Source: a bacterium (GTDB lineage Bacteria; Auribacterota; Auribacteria; Auribacterales; Auribacteraceae). From it: DNA of 64,000 nucleotides. The position numbers and the translations under genes are program-made. This document shows, one piece after another, positions 20,193 to 29,457 of the stretch; the first letter of the stretch is position 1; every line of letters starts with the position of its first letter. Under the pieces are notes generated by a model. The model was not told the DNA's origin. It saw only the letters and a list, made by a program, of their open reading frames with translations, and searched no databases. The stretch is from contig JACKPL010000003.1 in assembly GCA_024233545.1 (NCBI GenBank), positions 186,001 through 250,000 on the forward strand. The letters run 5' to 3'.

Positions 20193-22043
20193 ATGTCAAA
20201 TCAGAAACGAAGAAAAGATGTTCGCAACCTTGCTATAATTGCACACGTTGACCACGGAAAAACAACATTAGTGGATGCCTTGCTTAAATATACCGGCGCC
20301 TATGATTTTAAACATGGCGAAGTGGCAATCATGGATTCTAATCCGCTTGAACGAGAACGCGGAATCACCATTGTTTCAAAAAACGCTTCGTTCGAATTTA
20401 AAGGCGTTCAATGTAATATCGTTGATACTCCGGGCCATGCGGATTTCGGGAGCGAAGTGGAACGGATTTTAAAAATGGTGGATGGTGTGCTCCTCTTGGT
20501 AGATGCGGTCGAGGGTCCCATGCCGCAAACAAAATTTGTACTGAAAAAATCGCTTGAGCTTCACTTAAAACCGATTTTAGTTATTAACAAAATTGACCGC
20601 CCTAATGCTCGTCCGCATGAAGTGGCAGACATGACTTTCGATTTATTCTGTGAATTAAACGCTACCGATGAACAGCTTGATTTTCCCATCGTATATGCTT
20701 CAGGGCGAGACGGCAAGTCGACTCTCGACCTTGACGAACCTGCAGAGACAATGAAACCGCTTCTTGAAACAATCCTCCATAGGGTTCTGCCGCCGGTTGC
20801 CGATCCTGAGCTACCGTTTCAAATGTTGGTTACCATGTTGGCAAATGATTATTATGTCGGGCGCATTGCAATTGGGCGGATATTTCACGGAACCGTACAA
20901 ACAGGAGAAGCTGTCGCTCTTGTGAAACGAAACGGAACAGTTACACGCTCAAAAGTAACAAAACTAATGAAGTACCGCGGATTGGTAAAAGTCGAAACCG
21001 ATCAGGCAATTGCTGGAGATATTGTTTCCATCGCAGGAATTGAAGATGTGGAAGTAGGAGAGACTCTTGCCTGTATTAACGACCCGAAAGGGCTTCCCAC
21101 AATAAAGATTGATGAGCCGACAATTTCTATGAATATATCGCATAGTACCAGTCCTCTTGCCGGCAAAGACGGAGGCAGGTTTTTAACGTCACGCCACATT
21201 CGCGAGCGTTTGGAACACGAAGCTATGATCAATGTTGGAATCAAAGTGGAAGAAGTTGACGGCGGCGAACGGTTTAAAGTTTCGGGGCGCGGAGAACTGC
21301 ATCTTGCGATTTTAATCGAAACTATGCGCCGTGAAGGATACGAGATGGAAGTATCTCGCCCGCAAGTGATATTAAAGAAAATGGGAACGCAAGTGTTGGA
21401 ACCGGTGGAAGAAGCGATTATTGAAGTTGAACCCGAATTTCAAGGAACAGTCATGGAAGCTCTCGGGCTTCGTAAAGGCGAAATGCGCGGGATGAAAATA
21501 ACCTCAACCGGTTCGCTTCGTATGGAATATGTCATAGCCACTCGGGCATTGATTGGATTCCGAAGTAATTTCTTGATGATGACGCGCGGCAACGGTATTA
21601 TGTATCAAAATTTTCTTGAGTATCAAACATTTAAAGGCGAATTGCCGTTACGCCAGCGCGGCGTTCTGGTGTCTCAAGCGGACGGCGATGCTGTGGCGTA
21701 TGCGTTGTTTAATTTACAAGCCCGCGGAGAAATTTTCATCAAACCCGGCGACCGCGTTTACGAAGGCATGATTATCGGATTGCATAATAAAGGCGGAGAT
21801 TTGGTTGTCAATCCTTTCAAAGGAAAAAAATTGACCAATATGCGTGCATCGGGGTCTGATGAAGCAATACAGCTTATTCCACCCCGCGAAATGACTTTAC
21901 AGTTCGCACTCGAATTTATCGAAGACGACGAATTAGTTGAAATCACTCCAAAAAACATTCGGTTGAGGAAAATCCACTTGAAGGAAGATCAGCGGCGGCG
22001 CCTCAGCCGCGGGCAAAAACCTGAAGGGCGCATGGCAAGCTGA
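20193..22043 (+). CDS. typA: Translational GTPase TypA/BipA
   Basis: TypA/BipA is a ribosome-binding GTPase of the EF-G family involved in ribosome assembly and stress or low-temperature adaptation; it acts in the cytoplasm. Seen: P-loop AHVDHGKTTL (about residues 16-25), switch I RERGITI (~54), DTPGHAD (~78-84) and NKID (~131-134). The beta-barrel domain 2, the EF-G-like domains III and V and the TypA-specific C-terminus follow. The 616-residue length is normal for the family. The ATG at 20193 is preceded by GAAGGA at suitable spacing. It is probably the first gene of a run with tex (42-base gap), smr and a small HTH-like gene. Family membership is essentially certain. Confidence 0.97.
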   Translation: MSNQKRRKDVRNLAIIAHVDHGKTTLVDALLKYTGAYDFKHGEVAIMDSNPLERERGITIVSKNASFEFKGVQCNIVDTPGHADFGSEVERILKMVDGVLLLVDAVEGPMPQTKFVLKKSLELHLKPILVINKIDRPNARPHEVADMTFDLFCELNATDEQLDFPIVYASGRDGKSTLDLDEPAETMKPLLETILHRVLPPVADPELPFQMLVTMLANDYYVGRIAIGRIFHGTVQTGEAVALVKRNGTVTRSKVTKLMKYRGLVKVETDQAIAGDIVSIAGIEDVEVGETLACINDPKGLPTIKIDEPTISMNISHSTSPLAGKDGGRFLTSRHIRERLEHEAMINVGIKVEEVDGGERFKVSGRGELHLAILIETMRREGYEMEVSRPQVILKKMGTQVLEPVEEAIIEVEPEFQGTVMEALGLRKGEMRGMKITSTGSLRMEYVIATRALIGFRSNFLMMTRGNGIMYQNFLEYQTFKGELPLRQRGVLVSQADGDAVAYALFNLQARGEIFIKPGDRVYEGMIIGLHNKGGDLVVNPFKGKKLTNMRASGSDEAIQLIPPREMTLQFALEFIEDDELVEITPKNIRLRKIHLKEDQRRRLSRGQKPEGRMAS

Positions 22044-22085
22044 TAGTTCAGGTTTTGAACCGTTTTTACTCGGTGAGGAAATTGT

Positions 22086-24245
22086 ATGGAACGGCGAATT
22101 ACATCTCTTATAAGTACTCAATTATCCATTCCGGTAGAATCGGTTGAGAATACAGTGAGATTGCTTGAAGAAGGCGCTACGGTTCCTTTTATTACGCGGT
22201 ATAGAAAAGAAATGACGCGCAATTTGGATGAAGCCTGTATCCGTGCCGTGAAGGAGAAGCACCAGTATTTCATTGAGTTGGCTGAACGCAAGAATACCAT
22301 TCTCAAAAGCATTGAATCGCAAGGCAAATTAACTGATTCACTCAAAAAAGAGATCGATTCTGTTTTGTCAAAAACCGAATTGGAAGATATATATCTTCCG
22401 TATAAGCCGTCCCGGAAAACCCGAGGCATGAAAGCGCGGGAAAACGGTTTGCTTCCCCTTGCAGAGAGGATTATCAGCCAGAAAGATAATACAGGCGAAC
22501 GGAATACTATTGTAAAGCCGTTTATTACCGAATCTGTGCCTGATGCGGATGCGGCATTGCAGGGCGCACAAGATATTATTGCAGAATTCATTAACACTGA
22601 TGCGGAATTAAGAAAAATAATCCGGCCTATTCTCTTTGCCGAATCTGAAATTAAAACAGCTGTTTCAAAAGAATGGGCTGGCAAAACAAGCAAATATGAG
22701 ATGTATTACGAATACAGAGAACTGGCAAAAAAAGTACCGTCTCACAGAATGCTTGCGCTGTTCAGAGGAGAAACTGAAGGCATAATTAAAGTCGGTTTAT
22801 CTTCTCCTACAGAAAAAATAATCAATCTTATTGAGAAGAAATACATTCGAAATACCGGATCGATATTTTATAAAAATATAAAAGATGCTGTAGCCGATGG
22901 ATTTAACCGCTTACTACTGCCGTCGCTGACAACCGAGGTGTTCAATGAATTAAAAGAAAAAGCGGACAACTTTGCTATTGAAGTGTTTGCAAAGAATCTT
23001 GAACATATTTTGCTTGCTCCGCCTTTAGGCCCTCACCCTGTTTTGGCATTTGACCCGGGATTTAGGACAGGAATCAAAATTGCCGTTATAGATGCAACAG
23101 CCAAACTTATATTTCACGATACAGTTTATCCATTGCCGCCGCATAATAAAAAGCGGGAAGCATTCGAAAAAATTAACGAGCTACTTAGCGCCTATGACAT
23201 ATCGTATATTGCTGTCGGCAACGGAACAGCAAGCCGTGAAACAGAAGCGTTTTTGAACGAATTTAGGGAAGAATATAAAAAAGAAATTGTTTGCGTAGTT
23301 GTCAATGAAGCAGGCGCATCAGTTTTTTCAGTATCTGATTGTGCTCGCGAAGAATTTCCCGATCTTGACGCTACGGTACGGGGGACAGTATCCATCGGCA
23401 GAAGGTTTCAGGACCCGTTGGCTGAACTGGTTAAAATTGACCCGAAATCGCTGGGTATTGGACAGTACCAGCATGATGTCAACCAAACGTTGCTCAAGCA
23501 AAAACTGGATGAGTCGGTAGAACATTGCGTAAACCTTGTGGGCGTTGACCTGAATACCGCATCGCATTCATTGTTATCGTATACGTCGGGTATCGGCAGT
23601 CAGCTGGCAAAGAATATTGTAGCATACAGGGATGCCAACGGATTGTTTTCTCAGCGCAAAGAATTACTCAAAGTGCCGAAACTAGGGAAAAAAGCATATC
23701 AGCAAGCCGCAGGATTTTTACGGATTCGCAATGGAAAAAATCCGCTTGATGCATCGGCAATTCATCCTGAATCATATGATGTCGTCACGAGAATTCTGTC
23801 AGATTTGAAATGCGGTATTGGTGATCTGATGGGAAATGAAAAGCTGAGCAGTACAATAAATATCGAATCGTATGTCACCGATACTGTCGGCAGGGAAACG
23901 CTTCGCGATATTCTCAAGGAGTTGGGCAAACCCGGCCGTGACCCGCGAGATACGTTTGCGGCAACGGTATTCGATGAGCGCATCCGCGATGTTGCCGATC
24001 TTAAGGAAGGGATGGTTGTGATGGGTGTGGTGACTAATATCGCGCATTTCGGCGTGTTCGTCGATCTTGGCGTTCATCAGGATGGGCTGATCCATATCTC
24101 TAATCTAGCTCATTCATATGTAGCCGATCCGTGCGAACTGGTAAAAGTTGGGCAAAATGTGAAAGTTAAGGTGATATCCATTGATATTGAGCGTAAACGA
24201 ATAGGATTATCACTCAAGGATGTGGATACTATACCGGTTTCTTGA
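22086..24245 (+). CDS. tex: RNA-binding transcription accessory protein Tex
   Basis: Tex is a cytoplasmic nucleic-acid-binding protein related to eukaryotic Spt6 that influences transcription. Seen in order: helical N-terminal region with ATVPFITRYRKE at about residue 30; YqgF/RNase H-like domain from ~319 (VLAFDPGFRTGIKIAV); helix-hairpin-helix repeats ~498-545 (SYTSGIGSQLAKNIVAYR, then KVPKLGKKAYQQAAGFLR); and a C-terminal S1 RNA-binding domain ~642-710 (VVTNIAHFGVFVDLGVHQDG). The 719-residue length fits the family. The start has TGAGGA upstream. It follows typA by 42 bases and is followed closely by smr, suggesting one transcript. Confidence 0.97.
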   Translation: MERRITSLISTQLSIPVESVENTVRLLEEGATVPFITRYRKEMTRNLDEACIRAVKEKHQYFIELAERKNTILKSIESQGKLTDSLKKEIDSVLSKTELEDIYLPYKPSRKTRGMKARENGLLPLAERIISQKDNTGERNTIVKPFITESVPDADAALQGAQDIIAEFINTDAELRKIIRPILFAESEIKTAVSKEWAGKTSKYEMYYEYRELAKKVPSHRMLALFRGETEGIIKVGLSSPTEKIINLIEKKYIRNTGSIFYKNIKDAVADGFNRLLLPSLTTEVFNELKEKADNFAIEVFAKNLEHILLAPPLGPHPVLAFDPGFRTGIKIAVIDATAKLIFHDTVYPLPPHNKKREAFEKINELLSAYDISYIAVGNGTASRETEAFLNEFREEYKKEIVCVVVNEAGASVFSVSDCAREEFPDLDATVRGTVSIGRRFQDPLAELVKIDPKSLGIGQYQHDVNQTLLKQKLDESVEHCVNLVGVDLNTASHSLLSYTSGIGSQLAKNIVAYRDANGLFSQRKELLKVPKLGKKAYQQAAGFLRIRNGKNPLDASAIHPESYDVVTRILSDLKCGIGDLMGNEKLSSTINIESYVTDTVGRETLRDILKELGKPGRDPRDTFAATVFDERIRDVADLKEGMVVMGVVTNIAHFGVFVDLGVHQDGLIHISNLAHSYVADPCELVKVGQNVKVKVISIDIERKRIGLSLKDVDTIPVS

Positions 24246-24279
24246 CCGTGTCTTCAGAGAAAATAAAAAGAGTAATACA

Positions 24280-24540
24280 ATGGCAAAATTAAAACTCGAC
24301 CTTCACGATATTTATAACAAAGGGCAATCTATTGACGAAGCGCTGAACCACATTATCAACGAAGCGGTTGAAAAAGGGATTGCGCTTGTTGAAATTATCC
24401 CCGGCAAAGGAAGCGGACAGCTTAAAAAACATGTTCTCCGGTTTCTCGAGCAGAAACATATCCGCAAACTGTACCATCGCATTGATAAAGACAACAAAAA
24501 TTTCGGGCGGCTTTTTGTTCATTTTAAAAAACAAAACTAA
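24280..24540 (+). CDS. Small Smr-domain protein
   Basis: This is a stand-alone Smr (small MutS-related) domain of 86 residues. Seen: the N-terminal LDLHDI motif, a following EAL helix, and the signature GKGSG in EIIPGKGSGQLK. Smr domains are known as nucleic-acid-binding or nicking modules, found at the MutS2 C-terminus or alone. I chose the ATG at 24280 because it follows tex without overlap and begins exactly at the domain; an upstream in-frame start at 24220 would add 20 residues inside tex. It sits between tex and the small HTH-like gene, probably co-transcribed. Nicking activity cannot be judged from sequence alone. Confidence 0.9.
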   Translation: MAKLKLDLHDIYNKGQSIDEALNHIINEAVEKGIALVEIIPGKGSGQLKKHVLRFLEQKHIRKLYHRIDKDNKNFGRLFVHFKKQN

Positions 24541-24558
24541 AACAGCAAGGGCAAATAT

Positions 24559-24798
24559 ATGATAGATAATGATATCCAGCGCGATTTCGGCGAACAGCCT
24601 ATTGCTCGTATTATGGCGGATCATAACCTAAAACCGCATGATATTGTAGCGGCATCGACTGAGCAAATCACCCATAAAATGGTTGCGAAGGCAATTAAAG
24701 GAAGACGGCTGACGCCTCATATTAAAATAAAAATCCTCAATGCTTTGAATGCCGTTTCCCAAAAAAACTATTCACTTGGCGATCTTTTTACGTACTGA
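24559..24798 (+). CDS. Small conserved helix-turn-helix-like protein
   Basis: A 79-residue basic protein with predicted helices. The central segment HDIVAASTEQITHKMVAKA followed by KGRRLTPHIKIKI has the spacing of a lambda-repressor-like helix-turn-helix. I recall similar short proteins in Omnitrophota genomes but cannot name a curated family. The ATG at 24559 is preceded by AGCAAGGGC at suitable spacing, and the gene lies 18 bases after smr, so it is probably part of the typA-tex-smr run. Binding target and role are unknown; DNA or RNA binding is an inference from the fold pattern. Confidence 0.75.
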   Translation: MIDNDIQRDFGEQPIARIMADHNLKPHDIVAASTEQITHKMVAKAIKGRRLTPHIKIKILNALNAVSQKNYSLGDLFTY

Positions 24799-24924
24799 AT
24801 AATGTAATTCTTTCCGGGTTGGTATCCCATAATACCGCGCTTATAATTCATAATAGAAGAAATGGCATATTTCTTGTTTGTATCTCTTTATGAAGTTGTT
24901 TATTAAAATAAAGAGAAAAATGCG

Positions 24925-26226
24925 ATGGAGAATGCTACATTTCTGCCGTTGATAAGCGAGTTTTATAATCTTAACCGTACAGCGGTGAATGCCGATACCG
25001 ATAGGTTCGTTGAGCATATAAAAAATATGTTGCCGTGCACTGTTCTTGAAATACCCTCAGGAGCAGAATGCTTAACATGGATTGTGCCGAAACGCTGGGA
25101 AGTACGTGAAGGGTATCTTGCCCGTTTAGACGGAACGCGTATTGTCGATTTCAATACCAATCCGCTTCATCTTTGGACACATTCAGTATCATTTTCAGGC
25201 GAAATCAGCCGGCAGGAGCTGGAGAGGCACCTCTATTCCGATTCTGCTCATCCTGATTGGATACCTTATCATTACCGCAACGGATACAAGTATGATGCTG
25301 AAGAGTGGGGCTTTTCGCTCAGTTATAATCTGCATCAGAGCCTTGGCGACGACCGGTATTATGTTCATATAGATACGATTCTCGATACCGGCGGGACCAT
25401 GAAAATTATCGATGATTATATCATAGGCGAATCACCGGATACCTATTTTTTTGCGGCGCATACGTGCCATCCCGCGATTGTTACCGACGGAATGGCGCCG
25501 TTAGCGGTGGGTGTCGAGCTTTTTAAGCAATTGCATCGCCGCAAACGGCTTAAAAATTCATACCGGCTGATACTTGGGCCAGAGTATTTTGCCGCGGCAG
25601 GTTTTCTTGCGATGATACCTGACAATCAAGTTCGTTTGCTAAAAGGCGGTATTTTTCTCGATATGCTGGGCAATAATCAGCCTTTGGGGTATCAAACATC
25701 GTTTCAGAACAATTCCCTGCTGGATAAAATCGTAGAAAATGTCTTTACACACCATGTGCCTTGCCATATCAAAAAAACATATAGGAAATTGTGGGGCAAT
25801 GATGAAATGTTTTACAACGGCCCGGGATTTGAGATTCCAACGTTGGGAATAGCGGGAGCTCCGCATCCCGAATATCATTTCGATGCCGATAATCTTGATT
25901 TGTTGAATTGCGGACAGCTGGCTCAGTCGCTTGATATTCTGCTCAAAATAGTTGAAGTGCTGGAAACGGATTACATTCCGGTTAGAAAATTCAATGGACC
26001 GTTGTATTTGTCGCGTTATGGGGTCTATGTTGATCCGAAAGTCAATCCTCAAGGTTATGAACATATAGAATATATACAGATTCTCATGGATGGGAAACGG
26101 TCATGTTTTGATATCAGCAGTGAACTGAATATCGATTACTTCTTCACGAAAAGGTTTTGTGATGAACTCATCGCAAAAGGCTTGCTTGCGCCGTTGTGCG
26201 AAAAGGGGTACGACAAACGACAATGA
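24925..26226 (+). CDS. DUF4910 (M28-like) aminopeptidase-fold protein
   Basis: This 433-residue protein matches the layout of the DUF2172/DUF4910 family: a peptidase M28-like zinc-hydrolase fold with a DUF2172 insert near the N-terminus and a C-terminal winged helix. Seen: AAHTCHPAIVTDG (~178-190) and LGPEYFAAAGFLA (~213-225), candidate metal ligands and acid; GNDEMFYNGPGFEIPTLG (~291-308); HPEYHFDADN (~313). The last ~70 residues form the winged-helix part. Such genes frequently sit in O-antigen or other surface-glycan loci, as here, but their substrate is not established. It is translationally coupled to the next gene (ATGA overlap). No signal peptide is visible, so a cytoplasmic enzyme is likely. 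Confidence 0.85.
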   Translation: MENATFLPLISEFYNLNRTAVNADTDRFVEHIKNMLPCTVLEIPSGAECLTWIVPKRWEVREGYLARLDGTRIVDFNTNPLHLWTHSVSFSGEISRQELERHLYSDSAHPDWIPYHYRNGYKYDAEEWGFSLSYNLHQSLGDDRYYVHIDTILDTGGTMKIIDDYIIGESPDTYFFAAHTCHPAIVTDGMAPLAVGVELFKQLHRRKRLKNSYRLILGPEYFAAAGFLAMIPDNQVRLLKGGIFLDMLGNNQPLGYQTSFQNNSLLDKIVENVFTHHVPCHIKKTYRKLWGNDEMFYNGPGFEIPTLGIAGAPHPEYHFDADNLDLLNCGQLAQSLDILLKIVEVLETDYIPVRKFNGPLYLSRYGVYVDPKVNPQGYEHIEYIQILMDGKRSCFDISSELNIDYFFTKRFCDELIAKGLLAPLCEKGYDKRQ

Positions 26227-27059
26227 AATATTATTCGGCAGAAGAATTTCTTGATTCAATCCGTTCTTCGGGGATTACGCAAGGCGATACTGTCCTTGTT
26301 CATGCTTCGCTATTTAGCTTAGGCATGCTTAAAGATGCGTCTCTTGAAACTTTATGTGCACAGATATACGGTTTGCTTCGGCAAGCGGTAGGGAAAGAAG
26401 GAACGCTTCTTGTCCCTGCATATTTTTATGAATATGCGCGAACACCGGAGCCGTTTGATGCCGTTCTTTCGCCAGTATCGAAAGAACTGGGCGTTTTTGC
26501 GCAGTATGTTGCGGCGTTGCCTGATGCAGTACGGTCGTACAATCCGCTTACGTGCCTTGCGGCGGTGGGACAGCATGCCGAATATATATGCCGCGGCGGT
26601 ACTGCAACCGGATACGGTGTCGATTCGCCTTGGGATCGTTTAACTCGTTCAGGCGGAAAATGCTTGATGCTTGGCGTTGCCTTGCCGCAGTGTTTTACCT
26701 ATTGCCATTACATCGAACAGATGTTCGGCGTGCCGCATATGTATGCAAAACGATATACTGTCCCGATATATGATAACGGCATGCCTGTTAGTTTGCCGGT
26801 AATAACCTATGTCCGCTATTTGGACTACGATATACATGTTGGCCTGCACCGTTTTGAAGCCGTTTTGAAAGAAAACGGTTTGTTAATGAGCAATCCGTTA
26901 GGGTTGAATGCACTACACGTTGTTGAACTCAAGAATGCTTTTGAAAAAGGTATCGAATGCCTAAAACAGGATATGTCGTTTTTCCTTTTGCATCCGCCTC
27001 GATTTAGGGCAGGTGAAATACCGGCTGATGAAAAGATATACCATTCTCACACAGCATAA
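26223..27059 (+). CDS. AAC(3)-family N-acyltransferase
   Basis: The family transfers an acyl group from CoA (or possibly ACP) to an amino group; the best known members modify aminoglycosides, but copies in glycan loci probably act on amino sugars. Seen: VLVHASLFSLG (about residues 21-31), LLVPAYFYEYA, PDAVRSYNPLTCLAAVG, GYGVDSPWDRL and KCLMLGVALPQCFTYCHYIE, all in the order typical of AAC(3). The length of 278 residues is normal. I chose the ATG at 26223, which overlaps the upstream stop and follows AAAAGGGG, over the GTG at 26196. It shares a transcript with the DUF4910 gene and converges with the ACP/FkbH operon. Antibiotic resistance is not implied by this context. Confidence 0.85.
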   Translation: MKYYSAEEFLDSIRSSGITQGDTVLVHASLFSLGMLKDASLETLCAQIYGLLRQAVGKEGTLLVPAYFYEYARTPEPFDAVLSPVSKELGVFAQYVAALPDAVRSYNPLTCLAAVGQHAEYICRGGTATGYGVDSPWDRLTRSGGKCLMLGVALPQCFTYCHYIEQMFGVPHMYAKRYTVPIYDNGMPVSLPVITYVRYLDYDIHVGLHRFEAVLKENGLLMSNPLGLNALHVVELKNAFEKGIECLKQDMSFFLLHPPRFRAGEIPADEKIYHSHTA

Positions 27060-27069
27060 TGCCGTATAA

Positions 27070-27306
27070 TTACATGACTAATGTCTTGTCTGAAACAAGC
27101 GATTGTATTGTGGAAAAATTCGTCAGCTGTGGAATTTCTTCATCGTCGAATTCAATGCCAAATTCCTGTTCGAGGGCTAAGACAAGGCGTATTTGTTGTA
27201 GGCTGTCCCACTGTTCTATGGTGTTAATTGAGCATGATTCCTCAGTGATTGTTTGATCGTCGAGCCCAAAGACGGCGGCGATGACGTGTTTAATTCTTTC
27301 CTGCAT
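27070..27306 (-). CDS. Acyl carrier protein
   Basis: A 78-residue acidic protein with the phosphopantetheine attachment motif DSLQQI (Ser35) after a first helix and loop, as in ACPs. It overlaps the upstream FkbH-like gene by 17 bases and is the last gene of the - strand operon starting at 33550. It is therefore a dedicated carrier, not the fatty-acid ACP. By analogy with FkbH systems it probably carries a glyceryl-type three-carbon unit as a thioester. It converges with the AAC(3)-like gene 10 bases away. Confidence 0.92.
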   Translation of the reverse strand: MQERIKHVIAAVFGLDDQTITEESCSINTIEQWDSLQQIRLVLALEQEFGIEFDDEEIPQLTNFSTIQSLVSDKTLVM

Positions 27307-29041
27307 AGTGAACCTCTATATAGTTAGGTTTAAAAGATGTGTAATTTTTTAACTCCAGTAAGTAAATAACAGAATCGTCATTATGCTCCGCAAGCATCCA
27401 TCCGCAGTGCCGGTAGAAATCTTTAACCTGCCGGTTTTTTGCTGTTTCTCTATATGATGCTTGAATTGTTGTTATACCGTGGTTCTTTTGCAAACTCACA
27501 ATTGCATCAAGAAAAGCGTATTCGACTGTTCTGCCGATGACACGGCAACTCAGCATGAACGAATCGATAACTGCACGGTGCTTATCCGCATCGGTTTTGA
27601 TGATACAAAGACCGGTAATGCCGCTGTTGCCGAACCGGTCTTGAACTGTACACGTGTATATAGTGTGCAGTGGATCGGCGATAAAGCGAAAAATATCGTT
27701 TTCAGTGTAACGGTTTGTTGTTAGGTTAAACTGATTGGTTTTTTGAGTGAGTTGCGCTATACGAGGGATGATGCTTGGATTATCTTCATGGATCATGATA
27801 CTCAGCTGAAGAGACGCCAGATATCCTTCAAGCGAAGAAAAAGATGCCTTAACCTGATTACGAAGCCGTTGCTGGGCATACTGTTCTGTTTTTGAATAAT
27901 CTTCCGCTGTAGAAAAATGCGAAAAAAAATGGCGCATGGTTTTTCGAAATATTTGTGGGTAAAGATGCCGTTTTTCTGGGACGAGTACTCCGGTAACGCT
28001 GGGTATGGTTTGAGCGATGTACTCCAGTTCAAACGGAGAGTCATCGATCATAACCAAACTTTCCGTGCCGATGTTTAAGTCGTTTGCTATTTGAAGCACG
28101 TTAGATGCTTTATCCAACCAGTTTATTTTTTTGATTGAAATATGCCGGTTTTTCAGAACCATATCAGGGTTTTCCTCAAGTATATTCTCAACGTCGTCAG
28201 GGTTATTTTTTGAACAGAGCCCGATGATCGTACCTTGTCGGTTCAGGTATTGGGCAAGCGACTGTACTTCTTCATAGACAACACCGTGTGGAGTATGTGC
28301 TGTATGTTCGATACCTTCTCCGCCGTCTTCGCCGATTGTTCCATGCCATAAGGTATTATCGCAGTCAAAGATAAGGGCTTTTTTTGTTTGCCCGTTTACC
28401 GCTTTAATAGCAGGGAGAATGAACTCCGCGTAGTTGCGGTAAAAATCAATAGTATACAACGCTTTTGATGAATAATAATACCGTAAATCGATGCTTTGGT
28501 TTATACCGGTTTGAGCGATTACTTTATTGATGTCGATAAGCAAGGTATTGTGCGGTTTTGCGGTTTTTATGTATTCATTCAACTCATCGCAGAGAGTATC
28601 GAATGGTGTGTTTCCAATAAAACAGCCGTTAAAAATAAGTGTGGAAAAAGTATTGAACAGAACAAGCGGGACATGGTTTAAATGTGCCATAAGCAGATCG
28701 ATTTCCGCCTTTATTTTTTCACGCAGTTCAGTTAGTTCCGAATCGGATAATACGTTCGCTTTATACTGAAGCCCGTCGATGCAGTTTGCAAGTTCCCAGA
28801 AAACAATAGCAAGATTGGCGTTTTGACAGTTTTGGCTGTCTTGTATCATGGTGTCATAGCCTCCGCATTGCACATGTGCCGGAATGGATTCGGAACGAAG
28901 GCTGTATTCTAGAATATCCGTAATCTGAAATGTTACGATATTTGAAAGAACGGTAATTTTGTAAGGAGTTCCTATTAAACCGGATGCGAGTTCTTTGTTC
29001 TTCAGAAGCATTTCCGTGTAGGTTGGGTTTTGCGTTTTCAT
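27290..29041 (-). CDS. HAD-IIIC family protein, FkbH-like
   Basis: FkbH-type enzymes take a glyceryl group from 1,3-bisphosphoglycerate, dephosphorylate it and load it on an ACP. Seen in 583 residues: an N-terminal region like the SGNH-type domain found in this family; a HAD domain with LIFDCDNTLWHGTIGEDG (~220-238, Asp nucleophile and acid), GLCSKNNPDDV and MIDDSPFELE; then a C-terminal GNAT-like domain with RFGNSGITGLCII. The ACP gene follows with a 17-base overlap and the VOC gene precedes with a 4-base overlap, so the three are translationally coupled. The glyceryl-ACP product is inferred from family knowledge. A role in decorating a surface glycan is inferred from the neighbours. Confidence 0.9.
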   Translation of the reverse strand: MKTQNPTYTEMLLKNKELASGLIGTPYKITVLSNIVTFQITDILEYSLRSESIPAHVQCGGYDTMIQDSQNCQNANLAIVFWELANCIDGLQYKANVLSDSELTELREKIKAEIDLLMAHLNHVPLVLFNTFSTLIFNGCFIGNTPFDTLCDELNEYIKTAKPHNTLLIDINKVIAQTGINQSIDLRYYYSSKALYTIDFYRNYAEFILPAIKAVNGQTKKALIFDCDNTLWHGTIGEDGGEGIEHTAHTPHGVVYEEVQSLAQYLNRQGTIIGLCSKNNPDDVENILEENPDMVLKNRHISIKKINWLDKASNVLQIANDLNIGTESLVMIDDSPFELEYIAQTIPSVTGVLVPEKRHLYPQIFRKTMRHFFSHFSTAEDYSKTEQYAQQRLRNQVKASFSSLEGYLASLQLSIMIHEDNPSIIPRIAQLTQKTNQFNLTTNRYTENDIFRFIADPLHTIYTCTVQDRFGNSGITGLCIIKTDADKHRAVIDSFMLSCRVIGRTVEYAFLDAIVSLQKNHGITTIQASYRETAKNRQVKDFYRHCGWMLAEHNDDSVIYLLELKNYTSFKPNYIEVHYAGKN

Positions 29042-29457
29042 TCTTCGAGAAACTCCACTAATCCGATACCGTTAATGTAATAAAAAGAGACGGGTTTATT
29101 ATTAAATAGGATTGCAGGTTTAGGGTGTTTTACACAGATGACGCGGTGAGTTTTTTTGATTGTTTCGATTGTTTTTTTTAGGTCGCTGACTCCAAAGCAA
29201 GTATGGTAAAGCGATTCGGAATTGTTTTTTAACAATGAATTTATCGGTGAATGAATATCCAGCGGTTTTACCAGTTCGATGTTCGGCATGGTATCGGAAT
29301 AACACATTACAAGGTCGACGTTCTGGAGTGGATCGATAACCGGTTTTGAGCACGTGTACCCCATTTGAGAATAGAGCGCAATTGCCGGTTCGAAATCCGT
29401 TACGGCAATGCCGATATGGTCGAAGCGCAATGTGTCTTTAAGTGAATCCAGTATCAT
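29038..29457 (-). CDS. VOC (glyoxalase/epimerase-like) protein
   Basis: A 139-residue protein with two beta-alpha-beta-beta-beta repeats of the vicinal oxygen chelate fold. Seen: FDHIGIAVTDFEPAIALY (His14), NIELVKP, LYHTCFGVSD and a C-terminal GLVEFLEE. These give the usual His/Glu/His/Glu metal-ligand set. It resembles methylmalonyl-CoA epimerases, but the reaction is unknown. Its 4-base overlaps with the methyltransferase before it and the FkbH-like gene after it suggest it acts on the same ACP-bound or sugar-bound intermediate, possibly as an epimerase. Confidence 0.85.
   Translation of the reverse strand: MILDSLKDTLRFDHIGIAVTDFEPAIALYSQMGYTCSKPVIDPLQNVDLVMCYSDTMPNIELVKPLDIHSPINSLLKNNSESLYHTCFGVSDLKKTIETIKKTHRVICVKHPKPAILFNNKPVSFYYINGIGLVEFLEE

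Noticed and set aside
22118..22693. 191-codon ORF antisense to tex
   Set aside because: It lies wholly inside the well-supported tex gene, and its translation shows no domain or ribosome-binding site.
26223..27059. Aminoglycoside resistance gene
   Set aside because: The AAC(3) fold is present, but the gene is coupled to a DUF4910 gene inside a glycan locus, which favours a sugar acyltransferase role.
27059..27256. 65-codon + strand ORF opposite the ACP gene
   Set aside because: The - strand ACP with its DSLQQI motif explains this stretch.
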